A DNA stretch of 64,000 bases from JAAELZ01 sp965223465 (GCA_965223465.1 OZ245025.1:1364001-1428000), one strand, 5' to 3'; positions 1 to 9,919 are shown, numbered from the stretch's first letter. The notes: a model not told the origin generated them from the letters alone. Numbers and translations are program-made.

Positions 1-274
1 CAGCGACAAAACTAAATTATACTGCCCGCAATGGCTAACCATTCAGGCAATTCCGTTTTACTTGAGGCAGGTCAAGATTCCCCGAATTACACGATACGTA
101 ACAATCCGGTGAATTTCTGGCCAGAATGGAGAGTGTATTATCAACCTAATAATAAGTTTAAGTCTTGAACTATAACCGAATTACGCAAGCACCGAAACAC
201 GCCGCGAAAGGTTCGCAAGTCGCTTAAATAGGCCACCACACGCGATACTTTATCTACACAGACTATGTTACCCA
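1..274. other. Intergenic edge region with a possible short reading frame
   Basis: No recognisable gene. In the forward frame a short open stretch from the ATG at 31 to the TGA at 166-168 encodes 45 residues containing NSVLLEAGQDSPNY and NPVNFWPEWRVYY, which reads like real protein rather than noise. An in-frame stop at 13-15 closes it upstream, so it could be the tail of a broken gene or a small gene of unknown function. No ribosome-binding site is evident. The downstream part (170-274) shows nothing. Confidence 0.25.
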
Positions 275-1636
275 CTAATCATCAGATAGTAGTAAATCAA
301 TCCAGGGCGTGATAATGAGCGGTTTCGGTTCAGGCGGTGGCGGCACACCCAGCCGGTCATGAACAAAGATATCAGCCTCGCCATTGGTATCTCGCTTCAC
401 CAGGTTGCTTGCATCGGAACCGAAAGTAACAAAACGCCCATCCGCAGAGATTGAGGCACTATAACTCCTGTCATTTCCTTGGGCGCCCAGCGAATTTATA
501 CTAACACGCTCCGTGAGCCCCGTTAGCCGATCATTAACAAAGATATCAAGCGCTTCATTGGTATCTGCATTCACTAAGCTGTCCTCGTAGGAATCAAAGG
601 CGACAAAATGCCCATCGGCAGAGATTGAAATTGCTCCACCCCGAAAACCTGTCGAATCTTCAGTTACGCGCTCGGTGTGCCCCGTCAGTCGATCATTAAT
701 AAAGATATCATACCAACCGTTAGTATCCCCAGGCACCAGGTTATTTGCATCGGATATGAAGGCAACAAAACGACCGTCTGCAGAGATTGTAGGACCAACA
801 CTCCAATCATTTCCCTGAACACCCACCGAATTTTCGCTGACACGCTCGGTACGCCCCGTCAGTCGGTCGTTTACAAAGATATCCGATTCATCATTGTTAT
901 CCCCCCATACAAGATTGCTCGCGTCGGAACTAAAGACGACGAAACGCCCATCGGTAGAGATTGAGGGCTCCCGACTATAGCTATTTCCCTGAACGCCCGA
1001 AGAATTTTCACTTACGCGCTCGGTACGCCCTGTCAGCCGATCATGAACAAAGATATCCCCACTGTCATTGGTATCTCGCCCTACCAGGTTGTCCGCGTCA
1101 GATTCAAACGTAACAAAACGGCCGTCTCCAGAGATTGAGGACTTCTGACTATAGCTATTACCTTGAACGCCCGCTGAATCTTCACTGACGCGTTCGGTTC
1201 GCCCTGTGAACCGATCATGAACAAAGATATCTGTTTCATTATTAGTATCCCTCTCCACCAGGTTGTCCGCCTGGGATTCAAAGGCGACAAAACGCCCATC
1301 AACAGAGATTGAAGGACGCTCGCTCCTATAATTTCCCTGAACACCCGTTGAATCCTCGCTGACACGCTCGGTGCGCCCTGTCAACCGATCATTGACAAAA
1401 ATATCAACCGTACCATTGGTATCCCGCTCTACCAGGTTGTCCGCCCAGGATTCAAAAGCAACAAAACGCCCATCAGCAGAGATTGAAGGGCGCTCGCTCC
1501 CATTATTTCCCTGAACACCCGCCGAACTTTCACTGACGCGCTCGGTGGTCCCTGCTAGCGCTGTCAACGGCAATAAAAACCCTGCCATCATCAGCATAGG
1601 TTTCGCTAGAGGTGTGATCATATCGCTTGTAACCAT
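275..1636 (-). CDS. Secreted seven-repeat beta-propeller (PD40/TolB-like) protein
   Basis: A 453-residue exported protein made almost entirely of seven tandem copies of a 58-residue unit. Each copy carries TERVS, GVQGN, SISADGRFVAF, NLV..DTN and DIFV.DRLTG blocks, as in WD40-like/PD40 propeller blades. Seven copies fit one closed seven-bladed propeller. The N-terminus has a signal peptide (hydrophobic stretch ending in TALAG), and the C-terminus is a short proline-rich tail. The start at 1636 is chosen because AAGGAGAG lies 7 nt upstream; a longer frame to 1687 lacks a site. The repeats are also visible in the DNA as a roughly 174-nt period, so they arose by tandem duplication. Such propellers usually bind ligands or partners in the periplasm; the specific role is unknown. 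Confidence 0.75.
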   Translation of the reverse strand: MVTSDMITPLAKPMLMMAGFLLPLTALAGTTERVSESSAGVQGNNGSERPSISADGRFVAFESWADNLVERDTNGTVDIFVNDRLTGRTERVSEDSTGVQGNYRSERPSISVDGRFVAFESQADNLVERDTNNETDIFVHDRFTGRTERVSEDSAGVQGNSYSQKSSISGDGRFVTFESDADNLVGRDTNDSGDIFVHDRLTGRTERVSENSSGVQGNSYSREPSISTDGRFVVFSSDASNLVWGDNNDESDIFVNDRLTGRTERVSENSVGVQGNDWSVGPTISADGRFVAFISDANNLVPGDTNGWYDIFINDRLTGHTERVTEDSTGFRGGAISISADGHFVAFDSYEDSLVNADTNEALDIFVNDRLTGLTERVSINSLGAQGNDRSYSASISADGRFVTFGSDASNLVKRDTNGEADIFVHDRLGVPPPPEPKPLIITPWIDLLLSDD

Positions 1637-1806
1637 AAGCTCTCTCCTTTTTAACCATCTAAACCATATTTTTAGTGTGTTAATCATAGCATAATCTCAA
1701 CCCTTCGCCTACTCACTGATGAGCTGCAACTTGGCAGTTATAGTGCCTCGGTTAGCGTCTATTTCTCTACATAACCGGGTAGAACATTAATAATGTAAGA
1801 AGGTGG

Positions 1807-2580
1807 TTAATCCGTTTTCACCGCATACAACACCACCCCAGTGGCTACGGATACATTCAGACTGGACACCGCGCCCTGCATGGGAATAGAGATCAGTTGA
1901 TCGCATAAATCTCGTGTGAGTTTGCGCATGCCTTTGCTTTCTGCACCCAGGACTACCGCCAAGGGTGGCTGCAAATCGACTTGGTTCAAATTTTGTTCCG
2001 CGTTATCAGCCAGCCCTACGACCCAAACCCCTTGCTTTTTAATTTCTTTCAGGCAACGCGCCAGATTGCTCACGTAAAACACATTAACATTTTCGGCAGC
2101 ACCACTGGCTACTCTTCTCACCGTTTCATTGATTGGACAGGCCCCATCTTTAGGCAGGATAACCGCTTCTACCCCGGCACCATCGGCGGTGCGTAGACAA
2201 GCCCCGAGATTATGCGGATCAGTAATTTGATCCAGCACCAGCAAAAATGGGGGGTGCTTTAGCGCAGCAAGTAATTGATACAGCGCCTTTTCTGATTTCT
2301 GCTGAGCTGTTCTGGCCTTGATGACCACGCCTTGATGGTTACCTTCTACCAGATTGTTGAGTTCCCGTTTGGATACAACTTTAAAAGCAATATTTTTATC
2401 CTGTAAAGCAATTTGCATCTTTTGCATTCTGGCATCGCGACGCCCCGCGTCGAGAAAAACCTCAAGAATACGCTCCGGCGTGCGGGTAACGCACGATTCG
2501 GCGCTATGCAGGCCAAAAATCCATTCTGTTTTAGCCGTCGTCTTATGCCGTTTGCTGTGCTTTTTTCGAGACATCGCCAA
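1807..2580 (-). CDS. rlmB: 23S rRNA (guanosine-2251-2'-O)-methyltransferase RlmB
   Basis: This SPOUT/TrmH-family enzyme methylates the ribose of G2251 in the 23S P-loop using SAM. The 257 residues show an N-terminal substrate-binding domain (about 20-95) and the knotted catalytic domain with the three family motifs: NLGACLR near 124, LGAESKGMR near 211, and SLNVSVATGVVLY near 240. Length is normal. It follows rnr by 6 bp in the usual rnr-rlmB operon, and its ribosome-binding site (AGGAAG) overlaps the rnr stop codon. The start at 2580 is a TTG with a 9-nt spacer; an ATG six bases further in (2574) is the alternative. The N-terminus is unusually basic (SRKKHSKRHK). Confidence 0.93.
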   Translation of the reverse strand: MAMSRKKHSKRHKTTAKTEWIFGLHSAESCVTRTPERILEVFLDAGRRDARMQKMQIALQDKNIAFKVVSKRELNNLVEGNHQGVVIKARTAQQKSEKALYQLLAALKHPPFLLVLDQITDPHNLGACLRTADGAGVEAVILPKDGACPINETVRRVASGAAENVNVFYVSNLARCLKEIKKQGVWVVGLADNAEQNLNQVDLQPPLAVVLGAESKGMRKLTRDLCDQLISIPMQGAVSSLNVSVATGVVLYAVKTD

Positions 2581-2586
2581 GCGCGG

Positions 2587-4935
2587 TTACTTCCTTTTGC
2601 TACGGCCCTTGGTTCTCTTGTTTGATGTGCCCTTTTTGTTTCGCCCAGCTGATTTGCCTTTGTTTTGTTTCACGCCCTGTTTATGCTTTGGATTCCGACC
2701 TTTATACGGGCCCTTGTTTTTGAGGGCATTACTACCAACCAACTCACCATCAACGCTTACCAGCGCGAAATCAATCTTGCCGGTTTCTATATCTGAACGA
2801 ATTACGCGCACCCGCAATTTATCGCCCAACTGAAAAGTCATTCCACTACGCTCACCCGTCATTTTGAATCGCTTGGGGTCGAAGTGAAAATAATCGTCCC
2901 CCAGCATGGTGACATGTACTAGGCCATCAACAAAAAACTCGGTGAGCTCGACAAACACGCCAAATTCTTTGACCCCACTCACCTTGCCGTCAAACTCTTC
3001 GCCCACATATGCCTGCATAAATTCTGCCTTGAGCCATTGCGCGACATCACGCGTCGCCTCATCGGCACGCCTTTCGGTGTTAGAAGTATGTTCGCCAATG
3101 CTACCAAGCGTCTCGCCCTTGGGGCCAATGAACCGTGAGCCTTCAGCACCAATGATTTGCTTAATCAGCCGATGGACGACTAGATCGGGGTAACGGCGAA
3201 TCGGTGAAGTAAAATGGGTATATTGATCGTAGTTGAGCGCAAAATGGCCCAGCGTGTCAGCGCTGTAGATTGCCTGCTGCAAACTGCGGAGCAGCACCAT
3301 CTGAATAAGCGGTGCCAGCTCTTCCTCATCTGCCAGGGCATCCAGCACATCCGCATAGTGCGCTGCGGTGGGTTCTGCTCCGCCCCCCAATTGCAAACCA
3401 AAACCGCTCAGAAAAGCGCGCAGGTCGGCCAAACTTTCAGCATCAGGCCCTTCGTGCACGCGATAAATGCCACCTCGCTTAGACTTAGTTTCAATAAACC
3501 GCGCAGCACATACATTAGCCGCTAACATGCATTCTTCAATAATGCGGTGTGCATCATTGCGCTCGCGCCGCTCTACGCGCGCTATTTTCTGCGCTTCATT
3601 AAAAATGAACAAAGGCTCTGGAAAATCAAAATCAATCGTTCGACGCTTCTTTCTTTGCTTGATTAATGTTTGATAAAACGCATATAAATCATCTAGATGG
3701 GCGCATAACTTACCGCGTTTATCACGCACTTTTTGCTCCCGTTCGACCACAATTTTTGCCATTTCGGCATAGGTTAAACGTGCTTGCGAGAACATCACGG
3801 CCGCATAAAACTGGTAAGACTCCAACTCGCCTTGCTGGTCAAAGCGCATATCGCATACCATACAATTGCGATCTTCGTCTGGATTGAGCGAACAAATACC
3901 ATTAGATAATTCTTCCGGTAGCATCGGTATTACTCGATTGGGAAAATACACAGATGTACCGCGCTGATAAGCTTCTTTATCCAGCGCGCTGCCTGGCTCA
4001 ACATAATAACTGACATCGGCAATCGCGACGATTAAACGCCAACCTGCCTGGGTTTTTTCGGCATATACCGCATCATCAAAATCGCGCGCATCCGCACCAT
4101 CAATGGTCACCAAAGGCAAATGCCGCAAATCTTTACGTCCTGTATCGCGCTCTGAGCCATAATTAACTCCACTCAGCACCCCATGCATACTGCTGATTTG
4201 CTGGTTGACTGCTTCTGACCACTGATAAGGTAAATCATATTTACGAATCGCGATATCTGTTTCCATACCCGGCTCAAACTGCTTGCCCAGAATATCTACA
4301 ATACGACCAACTACATGGCGATGTTCGATCGGATGTTTGGTGATCTTCACAGCGACGATTTCACCCGATTGCGCACCATTGGTTGCCTTTGCGTTGATCA
4401 CAATGGAACGCCCGTAACGGGCATCATCCGGATCAACAAAGTGCACTCCACCTTCTTCGTAGTAATGACCCAGTATTTCACGCTCCCGGTCAATAATGGC
4501 CTCTACAATCTTGCCCTCTTTACGCCCACGGCTATCAATTCGACTAACCACCGCCAGTACTTTATCGTTATGTAGAACACGACGCATTTGGTTGGGGTGC
4601 AGATATAAATCCTCCCCACCGTCTTCCGGAATCACGAACCCAAAACCTTTTGCATGCCCCAACACCTTGCCAACAACAAGATCCATTTTTTTGGGTAGGG
4701 AATAGCGCTTGCGCCGATCTTTGAGCAGCATACCCCGCTGAGCCATACGCGCAAGACGCCCGGCATAACCTTCAAGTTCAGCCGGGGTTTTTAACTTAAA
4801 ATAATCTGCGAGCTCGTCAAAACTCATGGGCTTACCAAGCTCTGTTAAAGCGCTTATGGTTATCGAACGCGAGGGAACTAATACATCAGTATCTGCAACG
4901 GCCCGAAAACCTTCTTTTTTAATATTATTAACCAC
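2587..4935 (-). CDS. rnr: Ribonuclease R
   Basis: Processive 3'-5' exoribonuclease of the RNB family that degrades structured RNA, including rRNA and mRNA decay intermediates. Domain order over 782 residues: winged-helix N-terminus (about 25-90), two cold-shock/OB domains (from about 88, with GKVLGHAKGFGFV), the RNB catalytic domain with the acidic cluster DARDFDD at 282-288 that holds Mg2+, an S1 domain near 650-735, and a long Lys/Arg/Asn-rich tail typical of RNase R. The start is GTG, with GAAAGGAAG about 9 nt upstream. It is the first gene of the rnr-rlmB operon and is divergent from ygfZ across a 138-bp promoter region. Confidence 0.96.
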   Translation of the reverse strand: MVNNIKKEGFRAVADTDVLVPSRSITISALTELGKPMSFDELADYFKLKTPAELEGYAGRLARMAQRGMLLKDRRKRYSLPKKMDLVVGKVLGHAKGFGFVIPEDGGEDLYLHPNQMRRVLHNDKVLAVVSRIDSRGRKEGKIVEAIIDREREILGHYYEEGGVHFVDPDDARYGRSIVINAKATNGAQSGEIVAVKITKHPIEHRHVVGRIVDILGKQFEPGMETDIAIRKYDLPYQWSEAVNQQISSMHGVLSGVNYGSERDTGRKDLRHLPLVTIDGADARDFDDAVYAEKTQAGWRLIVAIADVSYYVEPGSALDKEAYQRGTSVYFPNRVIPMLPEELSNGICSLNPDEDRNCMVCDMRFDQQGELESYQFYAAVMFSQARLTYAEMAKIVVEREQKVRDKRGKLCAHLDDLYAFYQTLIKQRKKRRTIDFDFPEPLFIFNEAQKIARVERRERNDAHRIIEECMLAANVCAARFIETKSKRGGIYRVHEGPDAESLADLRAFLSGFGLQLGGGAEPTAAHYADVLDALADEEELAPLIQMVLLRSLQQAIYSADTLGHFALNYDQYTHFTSPIRRYPDLVVHRLIKQIIGAEGSRFIGPKGETLGSIGEHTSNTERRADEATRDVAQWLKAEFMQAYVGEEFDGKVSGVKEFGVFVELTEFFVDGLVHVTMLGDDYFHFDPKRFKMTGERSGMTFQLGDKLRVRVIRSDIETGKIDFALVSVDGELVGSNALKNKGPYKGRNPKHKQGVKQNKGKSAGRNKKGTSNKRTKGRSKRK

Positions 4936-5073
4936 TTAGGGTAACTTCCTTTCAAAAAATAATTGGGTGATATGTCAGTGCCCGCAAAACCGACTCTAGG
5001 TTTGCATTTGGGCGAGTAGAGTATATAGTAGCCCTCAGCAATCCGCAGCATTAAACACAAACTGGCCCCAATT

Positions 5074-5958
5074 ATGAATACCAAACCTTCTGCTCCCATG
5101 CATTTGTTTGGGCTGGCTAATCTGGGCGTTGCGATGGTCAGCGGCGAGGACGCTACTGAGTTTTTACAGGGGCAGCTAAGCAACGATATTACGTTGCTAC
5201 AAGATAACAAGCAACACCAGCTAAGTGCGTACTGCAATCCCAAGGGTCGCATTTTAGCCTTGTTTCATGTCCTGAAACTGGGGGCAAACTATGCGCTGAT
5301 TGCACCCGAAGCTGTGCTTGCCAAGGTGCTCCCTCGTTTGCGTCTGTTTGTAATGCGCGCGGCGGTCAACATTGAGCCACTGGACAGCCCCAATTTGATT
5401 GGCCTTCAGCTACTCCCGGGCACGACGCTGGATGCGCTTGACGTAATAACCAAAAGCACAAAAATTGTGCAGCATAGTATCGACACAAGTCGGTATTTTA
5501 TACTGCACGCAGGCGCTGAACTGCGCCCTGATAAGGAAATTGACGAATGGAATCTTATCGATATTCAACAACAGATCCCACAGGTGTTCATCCAATTGCA
5601 CGAAACGCTAATTCCACAATCGCTGAATCTGGATATTATTGGTAGCGTGAACTTTAAAAAAGGTTGTTTTCCAGGCCAGGAAATCATCGCCCGAGTTAAA
5701 TATCGGGGTAAACCCAAAACCAGGATGATTGGGGTAAGCACATCTTTACATCAAAAAATTGAATTAGGTGCACCTATTTATATCGACGAGCGAGATGGTT
5801 CAGTCGGCCAGATAACCAATATAGCAAATGGTGAAGATGGGACGCTAATGAGCATTACCGTACCCGCAAGTCATATAAACTCCGGAAAATTGTATATAAA
5901 CGATAAAAAAGTCAATCAATTAAATCGCTTACCTAGCATTTATGAGGTTACTGTTTAG
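5074..5958 (+). CDS. ygfZ: Folate-binding Fe-S maintenance protein YgfZ
   Basis: GcvT-related protein that binds tetrahydrofolate and supports assembly or repair of certain Fe-S enzymes, and tRNA modification by MiaB. The diagnostic YgfZ signature K-G-C-F-x-G-Q-E is present at about 196-203, with Cys198 the conserved reactive residue, followed by RVKYRGK. The N-terminal part (HLFGLANLGVAMVSGEDATEFLQGQ) matches the folate-binding fold. The length of 294 residues is slightly short but complete. No strong ribosome-binding site precedes the ATG. It is transcribed divergently from rnr, and its 3' end overlaps the convergent marC-like gene by a few bases. Confidence 0.9.
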   Translation: MNTKPSAPMHLFGLANLGVAMVSGEDATEFLQGQLSNDITLLQDNKQHQLSAYCNPKGRILALFHVLKLGANYALIAPEAVLAKVLPRLRLFVMRAAVNIEPLDSPNLIGLQLLPGTTLDALDVITKSTKIVQHSIDTSRYFILHAGAELRPDKEIDEWNLIDIQQQIPQVFIQLHETLIPQSLNLDIIGSVNFKKGCFPGQEIIARVKYRGKPKTRMIGVSTSLHQKIELGAPIYIDERDGSVGQITNIANGEDGTLMSITVPASHINSGKLYINDKKVNQLNRLPSIYEVTV

Positions 5959-6611
5959 CCAAATAACCCGCTTTCTATCAAGCCATCAAATACAAATTGA
6001 ACCGCGAGCGCAGCCAATAAAACACCCATGATCCGGTTAATCACGTTCATCCCAGTTTTTCCCAGTAGCTTTTGTAAATAGGTGGCTGCCAACAGGCAAA
6101 GCAAGGCCGCCAGCATGATACTTACCAGCGCAGCAATTACTGCCACTTGTTGGTCAGCTGCACCTTTGGCATTGCTGTGAAATAATATGATTGCACCAAT
6201 CGCACCAGGGCCAGCGAGTAGCGGGGTAGCCAGTGGAAATACGGATATATCTTCTTTTTCCGCTCCTTTGTTTAGGGCTTCTTGCTTTTCCTCGTCGGTG
6301 GCGCTGGTTCCCCCGGAATGGCGTGCAAAAACCATATCAATCCCGATAATAAGCAACAATATACCGCCAGAGGTACGCAAAGCGGCGAGCGAAATTCCCA
6401 AGCGGTGTAAGAAAAACTCACCTAAAAACATAAATCCCAGTAGCACCACAGTCGCAATTAACACCCCTTTTAGCGCGTACAGACGACGACGATAGGCGGA
6501 TCGATTGTGTGTCAGGCTGGCATAGATAATGGCCACACCGATGGGGTCCACCAGCGCAAACAACGACGCGACCACCACCATATAAGTTTCGGTAAAACCA
6601 CTGGTAATCAT
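5955..6611 (-). CDS. MarC family integral membrane protein
   Basis: A 218-residue polytopic membrane protein with about six hydrophobic segments and the MarC/UPF0056 hallmarks: SLFALVDPIGVAIIYASLT near the N-terminus, GGILLLIIGIDM in the middle, and PLATPLLAGPGAIGAIILF in the second half. Members are annotated as NAAT-type transporters, but no substrate is established for most, so only the family is claimed. I place the start at the ATG at 6611; an upstream extension to 6683 would overlap the end of ygiQ and adds a non-hydrophobic leader not seen in the family. It lies 16 bp downstream of ygiQ and is probably cotranscribed with it. Its stop overlaps that of ygfZ on the other strand. Confidence 0.85.
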   Translation of the reverse strand: MITSGFTETYMVVVASLFALVDPIGVAIIYASLTHNRSAYRRRLYALKGVLIATVVLLGFMFLGEFFLHRLGISLAALRTSGGILLLIIGIDMVFARHSGGTSATDEEKQEALNKGAEKEDISVFPLATPLLAGPGAIGAIILFHSNAKGAADQQVAVIAALVSIMLAALLCLLAATYLQKLLGKTGMNVINRIMGVLLAALAVQFVFDGLIESGLFG

Positions 6612-6627
6612 ATATTGATTTAAAACC

Positions 6628-8772
6628 TTAACGTATTTTTTGTGCGTGCTTGCCTTCAGTGCGGGTATGGGTAGTGCGTGCACGCGTAAACCCGCCTTTG
6701 CCTTTCTTATACTTATTTGTCATGTTCGTGTTTTTATTTTTAGGTAAAGCGGCTGGCACCAGCGCACGTGGTCCTCGGCCAATTAAATCGGTACGCCCCA
6801 TTTTCCGTAAAGTAGCTCTTAATATCGGCCAATTATGCGGATCATGATACCGCAAAAAGGCTTTGTGTAGGCGGCGACGATTCAAGCCCTTTACCGTCTT
6901 GACGCGCGCAGAATTTTCTCTGATGCGGCCCAGCGGATTATACTCGGTATGATACATCGCACTCGCCACCGCCATGGGCGTGGGTAAAAATGCTTGGACT
7001 TGATCAAGACGAAATTTGTTACGCTTAAGCCAGAGCGCCAGATTGAGCATATCCTTGTCTGTCGTCCCCGGGTGCGCGGCAATGAAATAGGGAATCAGGT
7101 ATTGCTCTTTGCCTGCCTGTTTCGAATAACGATCAAACAATTCCTCGAAGCGCTCATAACTATCCATTCCGGGCTTCATCATCTTCGACAAAGGGCCTGC
7201 TTCGGTATGTTCGGGTGCAATTTTAAGATACCCACCCACATGATGAGTTACCAGCTCTTTTACATACTCAGGAGATTCGACCGCAAGGTCATAACGCAAC
7301 CCTGAGGCAATCGCGACTTTCTTGACCCCTTTTATCTTACGTACACGACGATATAATTCAATCAGCGGCTGATGATTGGTGCCCAGATTTTTACAAATTT
7401 TTGGATACACACAAGACAAACGTCGGCAACTTTCTTCAATCGCCTTGTCTTTACATAAGAGCCGGTACATATTGGCAGTCGGCCCACCCAGATCAGAAAT
7501 AAATCCTGTAAATTCTGGGACTTCATCTCGAATATTTTCAACCTCCTTGACAATGGACTGTTCTGAACGACTTTGAATAATACGCCCTTCATGTTCGGTA
7601 ATGGAACAGAACGTACACCCACCAAAACATCCACGCATAATATTGACTGAAAAGCGAATCATTTCCCAAGCGGGATTTCTCGCACTACCATAAGATGGAT
7701 GCGGACGCCGGGTATAACCAAATTCGTAAAGCGGGTCGAGTTCCGCTGTCGTCAAGGGGATCGGTGGTGGGTTGATCCAGACATCCCGGTTACCATGACG
7801 CTGAACCAGCACCCGCGCATTACCCGGGTTGGTTTCCAGATGAAACACGCGCGAGGCATGCGCATATAAAATCTTGTCATGCTTAACTTGCTGGTAGGAG
7901 GGTAAACGAATAAATGTATTCGATTCGGGTGTAATAGCAGGCGCTTCAACTCGAAGCTGATCTACCGCCAAACTCGATGCTTGCGGCTGCGTTTTCTCGC
8001 AACCCGCTGTTAGCTGATACGGGTCGGGATCAGCCTGCACTTTACCCGGTTTATCAATTTCAGTTGAATCGATATGTTGCCAGTCCGCGGGCAGCGTATT
8101 GCGCATCAGCGCCGTTCCCCGAATATTGGTGATATCTTTAATGGATTCGCCACCTGCCAGGCGATGTGCCAATTCGACGATGGCACGTTCAGCATTGCCA
8201 TATAGCAACAAATCCGCCTTCGAATCGGGTAATACAGAACGCCTGACGGTGTCGGACCAATAATCGTAATGCGCCATGCGCCTAAGACTCGCCTCAATTC
8301 CACCGATTACGATCGGCACCCCTTTAAACGCTTCACGCGCACGCTGAGCATATACCAATACGGAGCGATCTGGCCGCTTACCACCTTCTCCGTTTGGCGT
8401 GTAAGCATCATCTGAACGCACTTTACGGTCAGCAGTATAACGGTTTACCATTGAATCCATATTGCCAGCGGTTATGCCAAAAAAAAGTTTGGGCTTACCC
8501 AATTTGGTAAATTCTTTGGCAGAACGCCAATCCGGTTGCGCGATGATCCCAACGCGAAAACCTTGCGCCTCCAATAAACGGCCAATCAGCGCCATACCAA
8601 AACTTGGATGGTCAACATAGGCATCCCCTGTCACGATGATAATATCGCAGCTATCCCAGCCCAGATCATCCATTTCCTGGCGCGACATCGGTAACACCGG
8701 CGCAGGCCCAAACTTTATTGCCCAGTACGGGCGATAGGAAAACAGCGGTTTGAGATCTTGAATTGTACCCAC
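6628..8772 (-). CDS. ygiQ: YgiQ family radical SAM protein
   Basis: A large radical-SAM protein of the UPF0313 family. The 4Fe-4S/SAM motif CxxxCxxC is at C382, C386 and C389 (RGCFGGCTFCS). It is preceded by a cobalamin-binding-like N-terminal domain containing SCDIIIVTGDAYVDHPSFG. The C-terminal part has the family segments YFIAAHPGTTDKDM and QAFLPTPMAVA and ends in a basic tail. The 714 residues match the usual 680-740. The reaction catalysed by YgiQ is not established. The start is a GTG at 8772 without a clear ribosome-binding site. An alternative start would shift only the first few residues, because the conserved core begins at LFSYRPYWA. Confidence 0.92.
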   Translation of the reverse strand: MGTIQDLKPLFSYRPYWAIKFGPAPVLPMSRQEMDDLGWDSCDIIIVTGDAYVDHPSFGMALIGRLLEAQGFRVGIIAQPDWRSAKEFTKLGKPKLFFGITAGNMDSMVNRYTADRKVRSDDAYTPNGEGGKRPDRSVLVYAQRAREAFKGVPIVIGGIEASLRRMAHYDYWSDTVRRSVLPDSKADLLLYGNAERAIVELAHRLAGGESIKDITNIRGTALMRNTLPADWQHIDSTEIDKPGKVQADPDPYQLTAGCEKTQPQASSLAVDQLRVEAPAITPESNTFIRLPSYQQVKHDKILYAHASRVFHLETNPGNARVLVQRHGNRDVWINPPPIPLTTAELDPLYEFGYTRRPHPSYGSARNPAWEMIRFSVNIMRGCFGGCTFCSITEHEGRIIQSRSEQSIVKEVENIRDEVPEFTGFISDLGGPTANMYRLLCKDKAIEESCRRLSCVYPKICKNLGTNHQPLIELYRRVRKIKGVKKVAIASGLRYDLAVESPEYVKELVTHHVGGYLKIAPEHTEAGPLSKMMKPGMDSYERFEELFDRYSKQAGKEQYLIPYFIAAHPGTTDKDMLNLALWLKRNKFRLDQVQAFLPTPMAVASAMYHTEYNPLGRIRENSARVKTVKGLNRRRLHKAFLRYHDPHNWPILRATLRKMGRTDLIGRGPRALVPAALPKNKNTNMTNKYKKGKGGFTRARTTHTRTEGKHAQKIR

Positions 8773-9001
8773 TATCGAACGCCCATATTACTAGGTGGTT
8801 TCTCGGTACAAAGCATCAATTTGATTAAACCGTGCATTATCGAATATGAAACAAATACAAAAACAAGACAGAATGGCAGGAAGTCCCATTTTACCATGCG
8901 CTGAACCCTACGCAGCCCCTTAATATCAGCATGTCCATTTGCACCTCATAACAACTTATGTAAAGATAGCTTGTTCAAAACCATACTTAGAACGATAAAA
9001 C

Positions 9002-9823
9002 ATGCAAAGTAGACGACCCGCAAAACCTAAAAAAATCGGTAAACGAGAATACAATCGAGAGCTACTTCGCCTGCAAATTGAGATGATAAAACTGCAGGAG
9101 TGGATTAAACACACCAAAGATCGCGTAGTTGTCATTTTTGAAGGACGCGATGCGGCCGGCAAGGGAGGCGTGATCAAACGCATTACCGAGCACCTCAGCC
9201 CAAGAGATGTGCGCGTTGTCGCGCTCCCAGCGCCCACCGAAAGAGAGAAAACCCAGTGGTATTTTCAGCGCTATGTGGCACATCTTCCCGCAGCAGGTGA
9301 GATCGTCATTCTTGATCGTAGCTGGTATAACCGCGCCGGGGTAGAACGCGTAATGGGTTTTTGTACTGACGAAGAATACGAAGATTTTATGCGCGCCTGT
9401 CCGAATTTTGAAAGAATGCTGATTCGTAGCGGGCTCAAACTAATCAAATACTGGTTTTCAGTCAACGACGAAGAGCAGGAAAAGCGATTTCAAGCGCGTA
9501 TGGACACCCCTACCAAACGCTGGAAACTAAGCCCAATGGATCTGGAATCGCGTGACAGATGGCAAGATTATTCACGCGCGAAAGACGCCATGTTTAGTTA
9601 TACGGATACCAAGCAAAGCCCTTGGTATGTGGTCAATGCTGATATTAAAAAACACGCCAGACTCAACACCATGGAGCACCTGCTATCACTATTTGATTAC
9701 GAAGATTTAACACCGAAAAAGTTTGAGCTTCCCCCGCGCTCCGATGTTAAAGGAGAATACGTGAGATCGCCAATCGAGGAATTAACCATGATTCCAGAGG
9801 TATACCCAAAAGAAAAAGTATAA
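9002..9823 (+). CDS. ppk2: Polyphosphate kinase 2
   Basis: PPK2-family kinase that moves phosphate between inorganic polyphosphate and nucleoside (di)phosphates. The P-loop GRDAAGKGG lies at 48-56, the Walker B/lid region DRSWYNRAGVERVMGF from D105, and the PPK2 signature ARFKMDTP-like stretch appears as QARMDTPTKRWKLSPMDLES. A single 273-residue domain is typical of class I PPK2, which prefers nucleoside diphosphates; the class assignment is an inference. It stands alone between ygiQ (divergent) and the doe operon, with its own hairpin terminator about 55 bp downstream. It links the cell to a polyphosphate reserve. Confidence 0.92.
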   Translation: MQSRRPAKPKKIGKREYNRELLRLQIEMIKLQEWIKHTKDRVVVIFEGRDAAGKGGVIKRITEHLSPRDVRVVALPAPTEREKTQWYFQRYVAHLPAAGEIVILDRSWYNRAGVERVMGFCTDEEYEDFMRACPNFERMLIRSGLKLIKYWFSVNDEEQEKRFQARMDTPTKRWKLSPMDLESRDRWQDYSRAKDAMFSYTDTKQSPWYVVNADIKKHARLNTMEHLLSLFDYEDLTPKKFELPPRSDVKGEYVRSPIEELTMIPEVYPKEKV

Positions 9824-9877
9824 ACGTCGATTGTCTTAGCGCAAATACGTACCTCGGGCATAGCATCTAACATTACT

Positions 9878-9919
9878 CGGGGAATAGGCATAGTGCCCCT
9901 TCCCCGGAATTAATTTTTT
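9878..9919 (+). terminator. Intrinsic terminator after ppk2
   Basis: Stem CGGGGAA (9878-9884) pairs with TTCCCCG (9900-9906), with an inner GGCA/TGCC stem, and is followed by a T run at 9914-9919. It lies 55 bp after the ppk2 stop. Confidence 0.7.

Noticed and set aside
400..1560. Regular repeat array that might suggest CRISPR or satellite DNA
   Set aside because: The period is about 174 bp, copies are adjacent with no unique spacers, and the frame stays open; it is coding repeat DNA of a beta-propeller.
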